A program made the position numbers and the translations under genes. Source: Serratia ureilytica (lineage in GTDB: Bacteria > Pseudomonadota > Gammaproteobacteria > Enterobacterales > Enterobacteriaceae). From it: a stretch of DNA of 64,000 nucleotides. Each line of letters opens with the position of its first letter. Position 1 is the stretch's first letter. Positions 44,578 through 53,145 of the stretch are shown here, in pieces. The notes beneath the pieces were generated by a model, which had not been told where the DNA came from, made no database searches, and saw nothing but the letters and a program-made list of their open reading frames with translations. Where the stretch lies: the NCBI RefSeq assembly GCF_013375155.1, contig NZ_JABXOF010000015.1, positions 20,463-84,462 on the forward strand, read 5' to 3'.

Positions 44578-44634
44578 CCCTGGAGGGGCTTTCCCTCCCG
44601 GGGAAGTCCGTCTCCGCAACTCAGGAGACTTATC
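44578..44634 (+). promoter_or_regulatory. Three-arm leader E
   Basis: Hairpin GGAGGG/CCCTCC (44582-44598) with loop GCTTT. The loop can pair with AAGT in arm 2 (44604-44607). Arm 2 GTCTCC (44610-44615) pairs perfectly with GGAGAC (44624-44629), hiding the AGGAG ribosome site. Confidence 0.58.
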
Positions 44635-45237
44635 ATGTTGCATTTTAACCCTGCAGAACTGCGCGCCGTCGTGGCTGAAGTCCGCGCCAATCAGTGTGCG
44701 TTGGTGTTGGCCAAGGATAATGGCGTCTATCTGATGCCGGCCGTGGGCGAACGAAACGCCACCGGCCGTATCAAGCATCTGGCGTATGCCGACGGGTGTC
44801 ATCCTGACAAGGATGAGGCCTGGTATGAAACGTCCCGGCAGCTTGCCGGCGGCGACGACTTTGGTGAGGAGCTGGTGCTGAACGACAGTTGTATCGAGCG
44901 AATACTGTCGCAAGGCCATGAGCTCTGGATCCACCTGTTACCCGAAACGGTCTGTATGCACGTTGCCACGGTTAACTGGGTGTGTGTCGCCGATTATCGC
45001 CGGGTGACCGCGCGCATGCTGCAGCTGGCCGAGGTCCATTACTCGGTCTGCGTCAGCCAGGATGAGTTTAAACACTGGCGTGAGCGGGCCATCAACCTGC
45101 TGGCCACGGCCTGTCATACCGATTGCAAACGGGCAAAACCCGCCGATCGGGCTGATTACCTGGCTCTGTTCGAACGGCTGAAACAGCGTATTGACACAGT
45201 GAATCCGAAAGGGGCGCTGCGTTACCCCGCTTTTTAA
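44635..45237 (+). CDS. DUF3085 domain protein
   Basis: A 200-residue soluble protein. The first 100 residues, with LRAVVAEVRANQCALVLAKDNGVYLMP and IKHLAYADGCHPDKDEAWYE to GGDDFGEELVL, match DUF3085, a family found on plasmids and ICEs. The C-terminal half holds a Cys/His/Arg-rich helical part (LLATACHTDCKRAKPADRADYLALFERL). Start 44635 follows AGGAG at eight bases. The function is unknown, and its company with ArdC suggests an establishment role. Confidence 0.75.
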   Translation: MLHFNPAELRAVVAEVRANQCALVLAKDNGVYLMPAVGERNATGRIKHLAYADGCHPDKDEAWYETSRQLAGGDDFGEELVLNDSCIERILSQGHELWIHLLPETVCMHVATVNWVCVADYRRVTARMLQLAEVHYSVCVSQDEFKHWRERAINLLATACHTDCKRAKPADRADYLALFERLKQRIDTVNPKGALRYPAF

Positions 45238-45250
45238 CCACTTTTCCTGT

Positions 45251-45312
45251 CCCCTGGGGCGTATTCTTCGCCGCCAGGGGAGGAATGCGCCTTTTTCATT
45301 GAGGAGCATTCC
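45251..45312 (+). promoter_or_regulatory. Three-arm leader F, before ardC
   Basis: Arm 1 GGCGTATTC (45258-45266) pairs over nine bases (one G-T) with arm 2 GAATGCGCC (45283-45291). Arm 2, as GGAATGC (45282-45288), pairs perfectly with arm 3 GCATTCC (45306-45312), which lies between the GAGGAG ribosome site and the ATG. CCCCTGG/CCAGGGG (45251-45280) frames the upstream part. Confidence 0.65.
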
Positions 45313-46323
45313 ATGAAGAAAACATCACCATCACGCCGGCTGGCAAAAGCCCGTCGCGAACGACCAGACCTGTACCAACAGGTCACGGACAGTATCATCG
45401 GCGCCATCAAGCGTGGCACCTTACCCTGGCGCAAGCCCTGGCGGACTGACCGGAACCGGATTTATACCGGGTCTGTCATGCCGCAGAACGGCACGACGGG
45501 TTACCACTACAGCGGCGTAAATGTGCTGCTGTTGTGGATAGCTGCGGAAGAACGCGGTTTTCACTCCAATCGCTGGCTGACTTATAAGCAGGCGGAAGCC
45601 GTCGGTGGCCATGTACGTGCCGGCGAAACGGCAACCCTGGCCGTGGTATTCAAACCCTGGGACAAGCAGGTGGAGGATGCTGATGGCCGGCAGCTGTTTG
45701 ACGAAGAGGGAAAACCGCTGAAAACGCGAATACCCATGCTGAAGCCGCTGTACCTGTTTAACGTTGGCCAATGCGACAACCTCCCCGAGACCGTTGTCGG
45801 CGTTATGCCGGCAACCGAGACGGATGAGGGTAATGCGTTGGTTGATGCGAAAACGCAGGCTCAGGTTAACACCCTCGTTGAGGCCTGCGGCGTTCGGGTT
45901 GAACAGGTTTACCAGGACAGGGCGTTTTACTCCCCGCTCAGGGATCAGATTGTCCTGCCACAGGCTCAGCAATTTCGAACCGAGGCGGATTACTGGTCAA
46001 CGTTGTTGCATGAACTGGTGCACAGCACCGGCCATGCTAAACGGCTTAACCGGGAAGGGATCACGTCTTCTTCCCGGCGGTTCGGCGACCCGGTGTATGC
46101 GTTTGAGGAACTGGTGGCGGAGCTGGGCAGTGCTTTTATGTGCGCACAGCTTGGCGTCTTTGGCGACGTTCGGCACGATAGCTACCTCGAGCACTGGCTC
46201 AGGGTGTTGCGTGAGGACAAGCGCGCGCTGTTTCGTGCGGCTAAGCAAGCCCGGGAGGCGTCAGAGTTTTTGCTGAAGCCCCTGGCAGACCCGGTGACAA
46301 CCGATCCTGCCGTTGCGGCATGA
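45313..46323 (+). CDS. ardC: ArdC-like antirestriction protein
   Basis: A 336-residue protein. The N-terminal domain (about 14-140; LYQQVTDSIIGAIKRGTLPWRKPW, SGVNVLLLWIAAEERGF) binds single-stranded DNA in ArdC/TraC1 proteins. The C-terminal zincin-type metalloprotease-like domain has HELVHSTGH near 230 (HExxH plus third His) and FEELVAELGSAFM after it. Such proteins protect incoming DNA against restriction during conjugation. Leader F controls its start. The last codons overlap the region of the next gene's ribosome site. Confidence 0.88.
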   Translation: MKKTSPSRRLAKARRERPDLYQQVTDSIIGAIKRGTLPWRKPWRTDRNRIYTGSVMPQNGTTGYHYSGVNVLLLWIAAEERGFHSNRWLTYKQAEAVGGHVRAGETATLAVVFKPWDKQVEDADGRQLFDEEGKPLKTRIPMLKPLYLFNVGQCDNLPETVVGVMPATETDEGNALVDAKTQAQVNTLVEACGVRVEQVYQDRAFYSPLRDQIVLPQAQQFRTEADYWSTLLHELVHSTGHAKRLNREGITSSSRRFGDPVYAFEELVAELGSAFMCAQLGVFGDVRHDSYLEHWLRVLREDKRALFRAAKQAREASEFLLKPLADPVTTDPAVAA

Positions 46324-46334
46324 GGAGTCTGGTG

Positions 46335-46613
46335 ATGACGATGGAACAACGTTACTGGCAGACCATTGCCGGCAGATTACTGGCCAAATATTTTGGCCTG
46401 GCGTTAAACGATACCGATCTGTGTGAAGCGGAGTGCGTGATGGCTTTACAGGAAGCGGGAGTGCGACCGTTTGAGGCGATCAATAACCTGGTGGATAAAT
46501 ACCACCTGGTACGCCTGGGCGCCATTCCCTTTACCTCATCATCACCGTATCTGCGCCAGGTGGAAGAGCTGGGCGTGATCGGTGAAACAGAACAGGAGAT
46601 AACCGATGATTAA
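46335..46613 (+). CDS. CbtA/YeeV-like toxin
   Basis: A 92-residue protein whose core matches CbtA toxins, which block the cytoskeletal proteins FtsZ and MreB. Shared positions are WQ..RLL.K.FGL.LNDT, EAG....A.N.LV.KY.LVR and a late Phe. It lacks the C-terminal tail of E. coli CbtA, and the usual partner CbeA is not upstream, where ardC stands instead. ATG 46335 has GAGGAG seven bases upstream. ATG 46320 overlaps the ardC stop. Its end overlaps the next gene by eight bases, making that gene a candidate partner. Assigned from remembered family pattern. Confidence 0.68.
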   Translation: MTMEQRYWQTIAGRLLAKYFGLALNDTDLCEAECVMALQEAGVRPFEAINNLVDKYHLVRLGAIPFTSSSPYLRQVEELGVIGETEQEITDD

Positions 46614-46878
46614 AACCACCAACAAGGGGCTGCAGGTAACCGTTGACCCTGAGATTGCCAGCGAGCTGGCCTACATGCTGAAGCTTCAGCAGACCTGTGG
46701 CGCCGCTGTCCGGCTTGAGAATGTCGAGGGCCTGATCCATTACATTCTGGCGAGTATCGCCGATGGTAGCCGACGTCCGGGCTCGTGGGAGCGCGGAATA
46801 TTGGTACAGCTGGGATTGGTCGCTAATGGCGACGAACATCAGGTATACCGGGCTCACTATGGCGAGCAAGCCCACTAA
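46606..46878 (+). CDS. Unknown 90-residue protein coupled to the CbtA-like gene
   Basis: A small protein with a helix-rich middle (DPEIASELAYMLKLQQTCGAAVRLENVEGLIHYILASIADGS, read in parts) and a basic tail. It overlaps the toxin gene by eight bases, an arrangement typical of coupled toxin-antitoxin pairs, though its sequence is not CbeA-like. It may be an unrelated antitoxin or an accessory gene. No family recognised. Confidence 0.6.
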   Translation: MIKTTNKGLQVTVDPEIASELAYMLKLQQTCGAAVRLENVEGLIHYILASIADGSRRPGSWERGILVQLGLVANGDEHQVYRAHYGEQAH

Positions 46879-46921
46879 GGACAGGATCAGCGTCCTGGCC
46901 ATCATGAGGTAACACCTAACC

Positions 46922-46989
46922 CAACGGGGGAGACTTTCCCCCGCTGGGGAAAGCTCCCTCTTTTTTCTTGTAAGAAGAGGAGAACGAAC
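46922..46989 (+). promoter_or_regulatory. Three-arm leader G, before the YubB-like gene
   Basis: Hairpin CGGGGG/CCCCCG (46925-46943) with loop AGACTTT. Arm 1 GGGA..CTTT (46928-46937) pairs with arm 2 AAAG.TCCC (46950-46958). Arm 2, as CTC.CTCTT (46954-46962), pairs with AAGAGGAG (46975-46982), hiding the ribosome site. Confidence 0.58.
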
Positions 46990-47913
46990 ATGTCGAACTG
47001 GTGCAATAACCGTTTAGTGATCACTGGCCAATCCGTTTTTGTGGATGAACTGCAGCAATGGGTTAATGGCCATGTGGTTCCTGACTACCGTCATGCTGTT
47101 CAACAAAGCTGCCGGCTGTTCCTGGCCGGGTGTGCCGGCATACTGAAGCCGGCGACGACAAAACCCGGTGTTTACGTGCCTTACCCGGCACTGTTAACGC
47201 AGCCGGGGATTGCATCGCCTCAGAGTCTGGCCTTTGAACACTGGTTCGGGTTGCTGAAGGCTGATGTGCCGTTAACGGGCGAGAACATTCGCCTGATAGA
47301 GCGACTCTACCGCCAGTCGGGTATCGATGCGGTGAAATGGGAGAACATCCCCAACGTGGCGAAGGCGCGTATGGCGGATGTGCTTTCTCGCCAGTATGCG
47401 GACTGGTTCGGTCTGGTGGGGGTTAGCCCTGATATCGATGCCGGCATCTGCTGGGAACGTTTGGGGATGATGCCTGAATATACCGCACCGTGCGATATGC
47501 TGATGCTGATCCCGACGCGTCTGGCGACCGAACTGAATGGCTCAGGTGGACTGCTGCGTGATGTGCCGACCACTGTCGAGCTCTATGGTCGACAGTACGG
47601 CGTCGAATGGCCGGCAGGCCATAATGTCGGCTGCGTACGGGATGGCATTAACACGTTGACAGTGCACTTTGATTCCCCATGGTACCCGCCAGCCGGCGAG
47701 GTTATCGGGACAGTGTCGGAGCAGTTCAGTTGTCAGGTAGAACATACCTGGTATATGCCTGATGCGGAACGCAGTGGCTACGATCGTTACGACCGTGGTG
47801 AGCATGTCGACGGTGGACGAATAGCGGCTGAGGTTGAGGCTGGTGAGGTGAGCCACCTGACCTACGCCGATAAGGATTCTATTCCCTTGTCACCAAATGC
47901 AGCAGCCGGCTAG
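46990..47913 (+). CDS. YubB-like ferredoxin-fold protein (DUF1281)
   Basis: A 307-residue protein beginning MSNWCNNRLVITG, the hallmark of the DUF1281/YubB family from plasmid leading regions and ICEs. The second half has LTVHFDSPWYPPAGEVIGTVSEQF, the family's YubB ferredoxin-like part. The role is unknown. Its association with ArdC, SSB and PsiB genes suggests establishment after transfer. Start after GAGGAG within leader G. A strong terminator follows. Confidence 0.82.
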   Translation: MSNWCNNRLVITGQSVFVDELQQWVNGHVVPDYRHAVQQSCRLFLAGCAGILKPATTKPGVYVPYPALLTQPGIASPQSLAFEHWFGLLKADVPLTGENIRLIERLYRQSGIDAVKWENIPNVAKARMADVLSRQYADWFGLVGVSPDIDAGICWERLGMMPEYTAPCDMLMLIPTRLATELNGSGGLLRDVPTTVELYGRQYGVEWPAGHNVGCVRDGINTLTVHFDSPWYPPAGEVIGTVSEQFSCQVEHTWYMPDAERSGYDRYDRGEHVDGGRIAAEVEAGEVSHLTYADKDSIPLSPNAAAG

Positions 47914-47944
47914 CCACCGACTTTTGCTGGAGTATTAACTCATG

Positions 47945-47968
47945 GCCACCGGATACCGGTGGCTTTTT
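47945..47968 (+). terminator. Intrinsic terminator after the YubB-like gene
   Basis: GCCACCGG/CCGGTGGC (8 bases, 3-base loop) followed at once by TTTTT. A classical intrinsic terminator that closes the accessory block before the AT-rich microcin region. Confidence 0.9.
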
Positions 47969-47985
47969 CTATGGAGGTTGTGCTG

Positions 47986-48020
47986 TTGACATTGCAATAC
48001 AAATTTGAGAACAATGTCAA
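47986..48020 (+). promoter_or_regulatory. 9-base inverted repeat upstream of the microcin-like gene
   Basis: TTGACATTG (47986-47994) and CAATGTCAA (48012-48020) are perfect inverted arms 17 bases apart, about 30 bases before a candidate -35 box. Spacing of arm centres is about two and a half helical turns. A regulator site is plausible, and TTGACA itself could serve as a second promoter. Confidence 0.45.
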
Positions 48021-48047
48021 AAACATTAAATTTTTTAAACAAAGGTA

Positions 48048-48076
48048 TTGAAAATCTCATACGCATAGGTTATTAA
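48048..48076 (+). promoter_or_regulatory. Candidate promoter of the microcin-like operon
   Basis: TTGAAA (48048-48053) and TATTAA (48071-48076) with a 17-base spacer, giving a leader of about 50 bases before the precursor start. It lies in AT-rich DNA, so chance is not excluded. Confidence 0.45.
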
Positions 48077-48132
48077 TTGTTCGCTTTACATAAGTTTACA
48101 CAGAGTTGTATCATCATCAAAAGGAGTTGTTT

Positions 48133-48384
48133 ATGAAAGTTATTGACTCATCACTATTAGATAATGTTTCTGGTGGCCGTGGAAATAATGGCGGTGATCG
48201 TTCTGATAATGGTGGTGGCCGTGGGGGGTCAAACGGTAACGGTGGCAATTCAGGAAATGATCGCCAACATAATAGTTATAATCAGTCCAATCGTGGCAGT
48301 GGTAGCCAGGCTAACCACTTTGGTCGCCCGGGTGGCATGAAAGGCGGTGATGGTGGGTGCACTGGTGGCCATCGTCCTCGTTAA
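48133..48384 (+). CDS. Microcin-like precursor peptide, double-glycine leader, Gly/Asn-rich core
   Basis: An 83-residue precursor. Residues 1-15 (MKVIDSSLLDNVSGG) form a double-glycine leader like those of class II microcins, cut by a C39 peptidase during export. The 68-residue core has 23 Gly, 11 Asn, 7 Ser, one Thr and a single Cys, is basic, and ends GGCTGGHRPR. AAGGAG precedes the ATG. The operon adds two glycosyltransferases and a converging CvaB/CvaA pair with the matching peptidase. A secreted, possibly glycosylated antibacterial peptide is the best reading. Modification sites (Ser, Thr, Asn or the lone Cys) are unknown. Another signalling peptide is possible. Confidence 0.72.
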   Translation: MKVIDSSLLDNVSGGRGNNGGDRSDNGGGRGGSNGNGGNSGNDRQHNSYNQSNRGSGSQANHFGRPGGMKGGDGGCTGGHRPR

Positions 48385-48400
48385 TAGATAGAAGAAAACT

Positions 48401-48427
48401 TCACAAGGAGATATACTCTCCTTGTGA
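48401..48427 (+). terminator. Attenuator-like hairpin after the precursor gene
   Basis: A perfect 11-base stem TCACAAGGAGA/TCTCCTTGTGA with a 5-base loop, 17 bases past the precursor stop. No T-run follows, so partial termination or mRNA stabilisation is likely. This is a common way to make more precursor than modifying enzyme. Confidence 0.6.
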
Positions 48428-48452
48428 TATATCAGACATTCAAAGGAAATGT

Positions 48453-48695
48453 ATGAAAAAGTATAACTTTATCTACAATAGCGAAAAGTTCTTACTCTGT
48501 GATGAAAGTAAAAAAAGTGAAAGTGAATTGGAGACGCTAATGGGGAATGGGTTTCAAAAATTGGAAGTTGAGGCTGAATCAAAAAAAGAAGCCGTGAAAA
48601 AATTTAAAGAAAAATTAGGAGAGAATAGTAAGTCTCTCGAAGAGTATACAAAGGATATATCATTCACATCTATTATTGAAGCATTCTTAAGATAA
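48453..48695 (+). CDS. Small charged protein of the microcin operon, unknown
   Basis: An 80-residue soluble protein rich in Lys, Glu and Ser with a helical centre (EVEAESKKEAVKKFKEKLGE). No leader, signal or membrane segment. AAGGA lies before the ATG. It stands directly after the precursor and before the glycosyltransferases, where an immunity protein, a precursor-binding protein or a chaperone would be expected. I cannot choose among these from sequence. Confidence 0.6.
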   Translation: MKKYNFIYNSEKFLLCDESKKSESELETLMGNGFQKLEVEAESKKEAVKKFKEKLGENSKSLEEYTKDISFTSIIEAFLR

Positions 48696-48696
48696 A

Positions 48697-50031
48697 ATGG
48701 AGAAAGGTGCACTAAGTTTTAATTCGATAATGAATGATGACAATGATGATGGATGCTTTAACGAAGCAATAAATATTCTAGAAACGAAAGGGTTTAAGAG
48801 AGTTAAAGTTCCGGACAAAATCCACTTTATCTGGATTGGTGATCTGAAACTCTCAAATATATCATATATAAAAGTATGGAGTGATATTAATAAAAATAAA
48901 TCGGTGTTTTTATGGATAGATATCACCTCCTCGTTTGTTAATTTATTTCAACAATCTTTAAAATCATATTGTGATGACAGTGGGAAAGATATATTTTACC
49001 TCCGTAACAAAGCATTTGATTACATTTGGCCTAAAATAAAACAGGGTGAGACGTTTAATGATGCTGCGAGTAAATTTCTTGATACGATAAATCATGAGTA
49101 TGTTGAGAGCGGTAATTTTAGCAAGCATATACCTGAAAGTATTAACATAATGAATATTCAAGAACTGTTTAGTAATGAGTTCATTGAGTATAAAAAGTTC
49201 TACTATTATGAGTTAATATTGAGAAATAATCTTGCATGTGCAAGCGATTTTCTTAGGCTTTTGGTTTTGCACAGGTATGGCGGTGTGTATATAGATATAG
49301 ATACACTGCCTTACATTGACAATATTTATCAGAAGACAAATGTCCTCTTGGATAAGCTTAATATACGTCATGATGAAAACGTTTACTTAGCTAAGTCCCA
49401 TGCTTTCTTATGCAAATTTAATTATGTAAATGACAGTTTGGCGGATAGCAAGGACTATTTAAAAAAGATTGAGAATATTAATGATGTTGAGATGGGTAAT
49501 GTTTTTTGTGCAATAATTTTAGACATCAACCATGTTGATTTTCCTCAGATCTCTTCTCTTGGTGATATTTATGTTTATGATAATTTAATATCAATAAGTA
49601 CAGTGAAATTTATAAATGGGGTATTTTTTAATAACATAATTGCGTCTACACCTAGTTCTCGTTTTTTAAAAAACTTACTTAAAAGAGTAGAGTTTAACTA
49701 TAATTACATTGAAAAAAATAAAAAAATATTCGTTGCTGGTTTCTTGATACCTTCTTTTGAGGGAGAAGGGGCAGCCTTTGGTTTCTTACTTAATTATAGA
49801 CGTGATGTAATTTCTGAAAATGAATTCGTAACATTTTATTTAGCCGGACCAAAGTTAATATCTAATACAATATATCGAGTTATTTGTGGGCTTACTGGAT
49901 TACATAGGATTTTACCAATCGATAAACTCGCCAAGCTTATGCAAAATGACGTCATAGGGATAGGGTTCCAAAAGCAAACTTTAGATACACCTTTAGGTAC
50001 TAAATCCACCTGGAGAGAAAAGGATGAATAA
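48697..50031 (+). CDS. Glycosyltransferase with DXD motif, TcdA/TcdB-like sugar-binding region
   Basis: A 444-residue enzyme. VPDKIHFIWIGDL near 36 is the usual start of toxin-type and Och1-type transferase domains. ASDFLRLLVLHRYGGVYIDIDTLP near 183-206 contains the metal and nucleotide-sugar binding DXD (DID). It probably moves a sugar from a nucleotide donor to a peptide, here plausibly the neighbouring Gly/Asn-rich peptide. No membrane segment. The start lacks a clear ribosome site, so coupling to the previous gene (one base apart) is likely. AT-rich throughout. Confidence 0.78.
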   Translation: MEKGALSFNSIMNDDNDDGCFNEAINILETKGFKRVKVPDKIHFIWIGDLKLSNISYIKVWSDINKNKSVFLWIDITSSFVNLFQQSLKSYCDDSGKDIFYLRNKAFDYIWPKIKQGETFNDAASKFLDTINHEYVESGNFSKHIPESINIMNIQELFSNEFIEYKKFYYYELILRNNLACASDFLRLLVLHRYGGVYIDIDTLPYIDNIYQKTNVLLDKLNIRHDENVYLAKSHAFLCKFNYVNDSLADSKDYLKKIENINDVEMGNVFCAIILDINHVDFPQISSLGDIYVYDNLISISTVKFINGVFFNNIIASTPSSRFLKNLLKRVEFNYNYIEKNKKIFVAGFLIPSFEGEGAAFGFLLNYRRDVISENEFVTFYLAGPKLISNTIYRVICGLTGLHRILPIDKLAKLMQNDVIGIGFQKQTLDTPLGTKSTWREKDE

Positions 50032-51034
50032 ATCTGGAATAAGTGCATTAATAATCGTATGCGATGCCGAAGATTCAATATTAAGAGCTATAAACTCTAT
50101 TATTGATGTTACGGATGAAGTTATCATCGTTGATACTGGCTCTGTCGACAATACGCTAAATGTGATACCTAAAGATAACGAAAAGATAAAAATTTTTGGT
50201 TATCGATGGGATGATGATTTTTCAGAACTGCGGAATTATGCAATAGATCTTGCCACAGGACCATATTGTATTTTTATTGATGCTGATGAATATCTAGCTG
50301 AGGGCTGTTTAAATGAATTTAGAGAAAAAATATATTCACTATTTTGTGGAGAGGAACTAACCCTATATGCGCCAGCTATAGATAACATGAATGGCTCTAT
50401 ATTAAGGAATAATGCAAGAATTTTTATGAAAAGGGCTTCTTTAAGATATAAAGGATTTGTTCATGAGTATCTATATGAAGATAATTATACTATAAAGCAC
50501 ACGCCTGAAATTATATTAAAGCATACCGGGTATTTAGAACATAGAGAATTAGAGGGTAAGAAAAACAGAAATTTACGCCTTTTAAAGCGTCAGTTGGATA
50601 AGACACCAACAGAACTAAGATGGAAATATTTCATGCTTAGATATTTAGAACCACATGATAAACAATTTGAAGATATCCTCAATGAGTTTGGTAGGTTATC
50701 CCTGCCTTACAATCGTGATATCGAAATATATGCACTTAACGTAAAATCGAGACTGATAACATACCTCTTAGATAAATCTAATTATGCTGATGCATATTTT
50801 CATGCTGATGAGCTTTTCGGAATCTACAAAGATAAGAATAGTTTCTTGCTTCATTTTATTTCTCTCTACTTGATGTCAACCCAACGTTACCATAATGATA
50901 TGCTTAATTTAAGAGAAGAGCTCAGTAACATTACTAATTATCCTCATGACGAGTTCATAATTGAAACTATAGATGAGGAAGCTGTCTCTTCAATTATGAA
51001 TAGTTTTCTGCTAGACCTTGATTACATAACTTAA
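50024..51034 (+). CDS. GT2-family glycosyltransferase
   Basis: A 336-residue enzyme with a GT-A fold start (ISALIIVCDAEDSILRAINSIIDVTDEVIIVDTGSVDNT) and a DXD-like DAD in CIFIDADEYLAEG near 85-97. A C-terminal helical part (about 190-336) resembles the TPR-like tails of some GT2 enzymes. It overlaps the previous gene by eight bases. GT2 enzymes glycosylate bacteriocins of the glycocin type, so a role in precursor modification is plausible. Two transferases suggest a chain of at least two sugars. Convergent with cvaB, 11 bases away. Confidence 0.8.
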   Translation: MNKSGISALIIVCDAEDSILRAINSIIDVTDEVIIVDTGSVDNTLNVIPKDNEKIKIFGYRWDDDFSELRNYAIDLATGPYCIFIDADEYLAEGCLNEFREKIYSLFCGEELTLYAPAIDNMNGSILRNNARIFMKRASLRYKGFVHEYLYEDNYTIKHTPEIILKHTGYLEHRELEGKKNRNLRLLKRQLDKTPTELRWKYFMLRYLEPHDKQFEDILNEFGRLSLPYNRDIEIYALNVKSRLITYLLDKSNYADAYFHADELFGIYKDKNSFLLHFISLYLMSTQRYHNDMLNLREELSNITNYPHDEFIIETIDEEAVSSIMNSFLLDLDYIT

Positions 51035-51045
51035 TCATGGTGTCG

Positions 51046-53145
51046 TTATTTTAACGATATAACTCTGTCTGCAGATGCAATAGTTGTTTCCCTATGAGCA
51101 ATTATTACTCTGGTTATTTTTAACTGTTTTATCGCTTGGTTTACATAACTTTCACTTTCAAAATCCAATGAGCTTGTAGCTTCATCCATGAAAAGAATGC
51201 CGGGTTTCCGGTATAGAGCTCTTGCAATAAATATACGTTGTTTCTGGCCTCCCGACAATCCTTCACCCAACTCACCAATTAATGTTTCATAACCCATTGG
51301 CATTTTCATAATAACATCATGAATATAACTTGCTTTAGCGCATTCAATCATCCAATCCTCATTTTCATTATCATCAAATCCACAAATATTCTCTCGTATC
51401 GAGCCGGAAAACAACTTATCATCCTGCATTACACAACCGATCATTTTATGGTAATTATTAATACCAAGCTGCTGTATATCAGTGCCATCGATAATCACTT
51501 TCCCTTCATCTGGTGTGAATAATCCACACAATACTCTCATTAAGGTCGTTTTACCAGCTCCAGAAGGTCCCGTGATTGCCACACTTTCACCAGGTGAAAT
51601 TTTGATAAATAAGCCAGTAAAAACTGGTATAGACTGGCTATCATAGCGATAACTTAAGTTATTAGCTTCTAATGAAACAGGGCGCATGGCGACATTTATC
51701 AAAATATCAGGTTTTCTAGCCTCTTGCGAGTGTATAGCAATATCTGTGATGCGTTCGTTATGCAGGCTCATCATGCGCAATTGCAAAAGAAAGCTAGTTA
51801 GCGAGGAAACTCTATCTGCAAACTGCTCTCTGAATACACCGAAGGCAATAAACATGCCTATAGTCATTTGGTTTTCAATCACAAGGCTTGCACCTAACCA
51901 TAAAATTATCACTTGGTCACAAGCCCCGATAAATGAATTTATGCCACCAAAGAAAAGATCCATTTTGGTAACTTTTATTTCAGTGTTGATAGTGTCAATT
52001 TCTAAATTTAGCCAGTGAGCGGCCCTACGTTCGCCCATTCCTTGCATCTTGACCGTTGCGATCCCATATAGGGTTTCCATAAAATATGATCTTGTTCGAG
52101 CATCTCTGACTAACGCTTCTTCGGACAGTTGTCGATATGTTCCATATGTTAGAAGTCTAATAAGAACATAAATTGTAGTAAATCCAAGAACAAACCAAGT
52201 TAGCCAGCCACCATATAACGCCATCATCACGATTACACCGAACACCATGATGCCATCCATTAGCGCTCCTACTATGCTACTCGTAAATGTCTCACGTAAA
52301 GTGTTTAGTGAGCCAAATCGGGATTGAATATCACCCAGTTTGCGTCGCTCGAAATAGGTTAATGGTAGCCTTAGTAGATGGTTAAATAACCCCGATTGCC
52401 ACTGGATGTTGATGAGTGTCGTCATTATTAAGGAAGACCAGGAGCGAAATATGCTAACTGCTGTTCGAAGTAGAATAAATAACAGGAGGCCTATACAAAT
52501 AAGAGTGAGTAAACCGTGATCTCCTGCAGGGATCGCATGGTCCATCACTAATTGAGTTCCTACGGGCATCATCAGGTTGATGGTTTCAATCACAAGAGAC
52601 AAGAAAAAAATCTTGCCAAGCGTCATCTTGAGTCCATGCACACTGCCTATTAATGTTCTTAAGCTGAGCCGATTACGCACAGTGTTTGCCTTAAACGCAC
52701 TCCCTGGCCAGACTTCAAGTGCCACACCGGTAAAACTCTGTGAAAGTTCTGTCAGACTGACGGAACGATATCCAAGAGCTGGGTCATGTAGGATTGCATG
52801 GTTACGGTTAACACTGATGAGTACTACAAAATGGTTGAAATCCCAGTGTAGTATGCACGGCATTTTGAGAGCCTTAATCTCATCGAGATCCAGAGACAAG
52901 GGGCGGGTTGATAGCCCCAGTTGGTCGGCAATACTTGTCAGTCCGGATAGAGTGGTACCGCGGGCTGAAAGATTAAACTGTCTGCGAAGAGCAATCAGAT
53001 CAATGTTCTTGCCATAGTGACCACAAATCATGGCCAGGCAGGCCAAACCGCATTCAGAGGATTCAGTTTGATGAACTAATGGAATACGGCTGCGTAGCCG
53101 CATATCCAGCTGACTTAAAAGCTTTTTCAGGGAATACCTACTCAT
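51046..53145 (-). CDS. cvaB: CvaB-like peptidase-containing ABC exporter
   Basis: A 699-residue transporter that cuts double-glycine leaders and exports the peptide. The N-terminal C39 peptidase has a complete triad: Cys32 ([13 protein letters not shown]), His105 (NHFVVL) and Asp121 (HDPALG). A six-helix membrane domain follows at about 160-460. The ATPase has Walker A GPSGAGKT near 525, signature LSGGQKQR near 630 and Walker [16 protein letters not shown] 53145 overlaps the cvaA stop. ATG 53163 is an alternative. Very close in layout to microcin V exporter CvaB. Confidence 0.92.
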   Translation of the reverse strand: MSRYSLKKLLSQLDMRLRSRIPLVHQTESSECGLACLAMICGHYGKNIDLIALRRQFNLSARGTTLSGLTSIADQLGLSTRPLSLDLDEIKALKMPCILHWDFNHFVVLISVNRNHAILHDPALGYRSVSLTELSQSFTGVALEVWPGSAFKANTVRNRLSLRTLIGSVHGLKMTLGKIFFLSLVIETINLMMPVGTQLVMDHAIPAGDHGLLTLICIGLLLFILLRTAVSIFRSWSSLIMTTLINIQWQSGLFNHLLRLPLTYFERRKLGDIQSRFGSLNTLRETFTSSIVGALMDGIMVFGVIVMMALYGGWLTWFVLGFTTIYVLIRLLTYGTYRQLSEEALVRDARTRSYFMETLYGIATVKMQGMGERRAAHWLNLEIDTINTEIKVTKMDLFFGGINSFIGACDQVIILWLGASLVIENQMTIGMFIAFGVFREQFADRVSSLTSFLLQLRMMSLHNERITDIAIHSQEARKPDILINVAMRPVSLEANNLSYRYDSQSIPVFTGLFIKISPGESVAITGPSGAGKTTLMRVLCGLFTPDEGKVIIDGTDIQQLGINNYHKMIGCVMQDDKLFSGSIRENICGFDDNENEDWMIECAKASYIHDVIMKMPMGYETLIGELGEGLSGGQKQRIFIARALYRKPGILFMDEATSSLDFESESYVNQAIKQLKITRVIIAHRETTIASADRVISLK

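Noticed and set aside
42877..46989. Reading the leader hairpins as intrinsic terminators of the preceding genes
   Set aside because: They lie next to the following start codon, lack T-runs after the stems, and share complementary arms with the ribosome sites.
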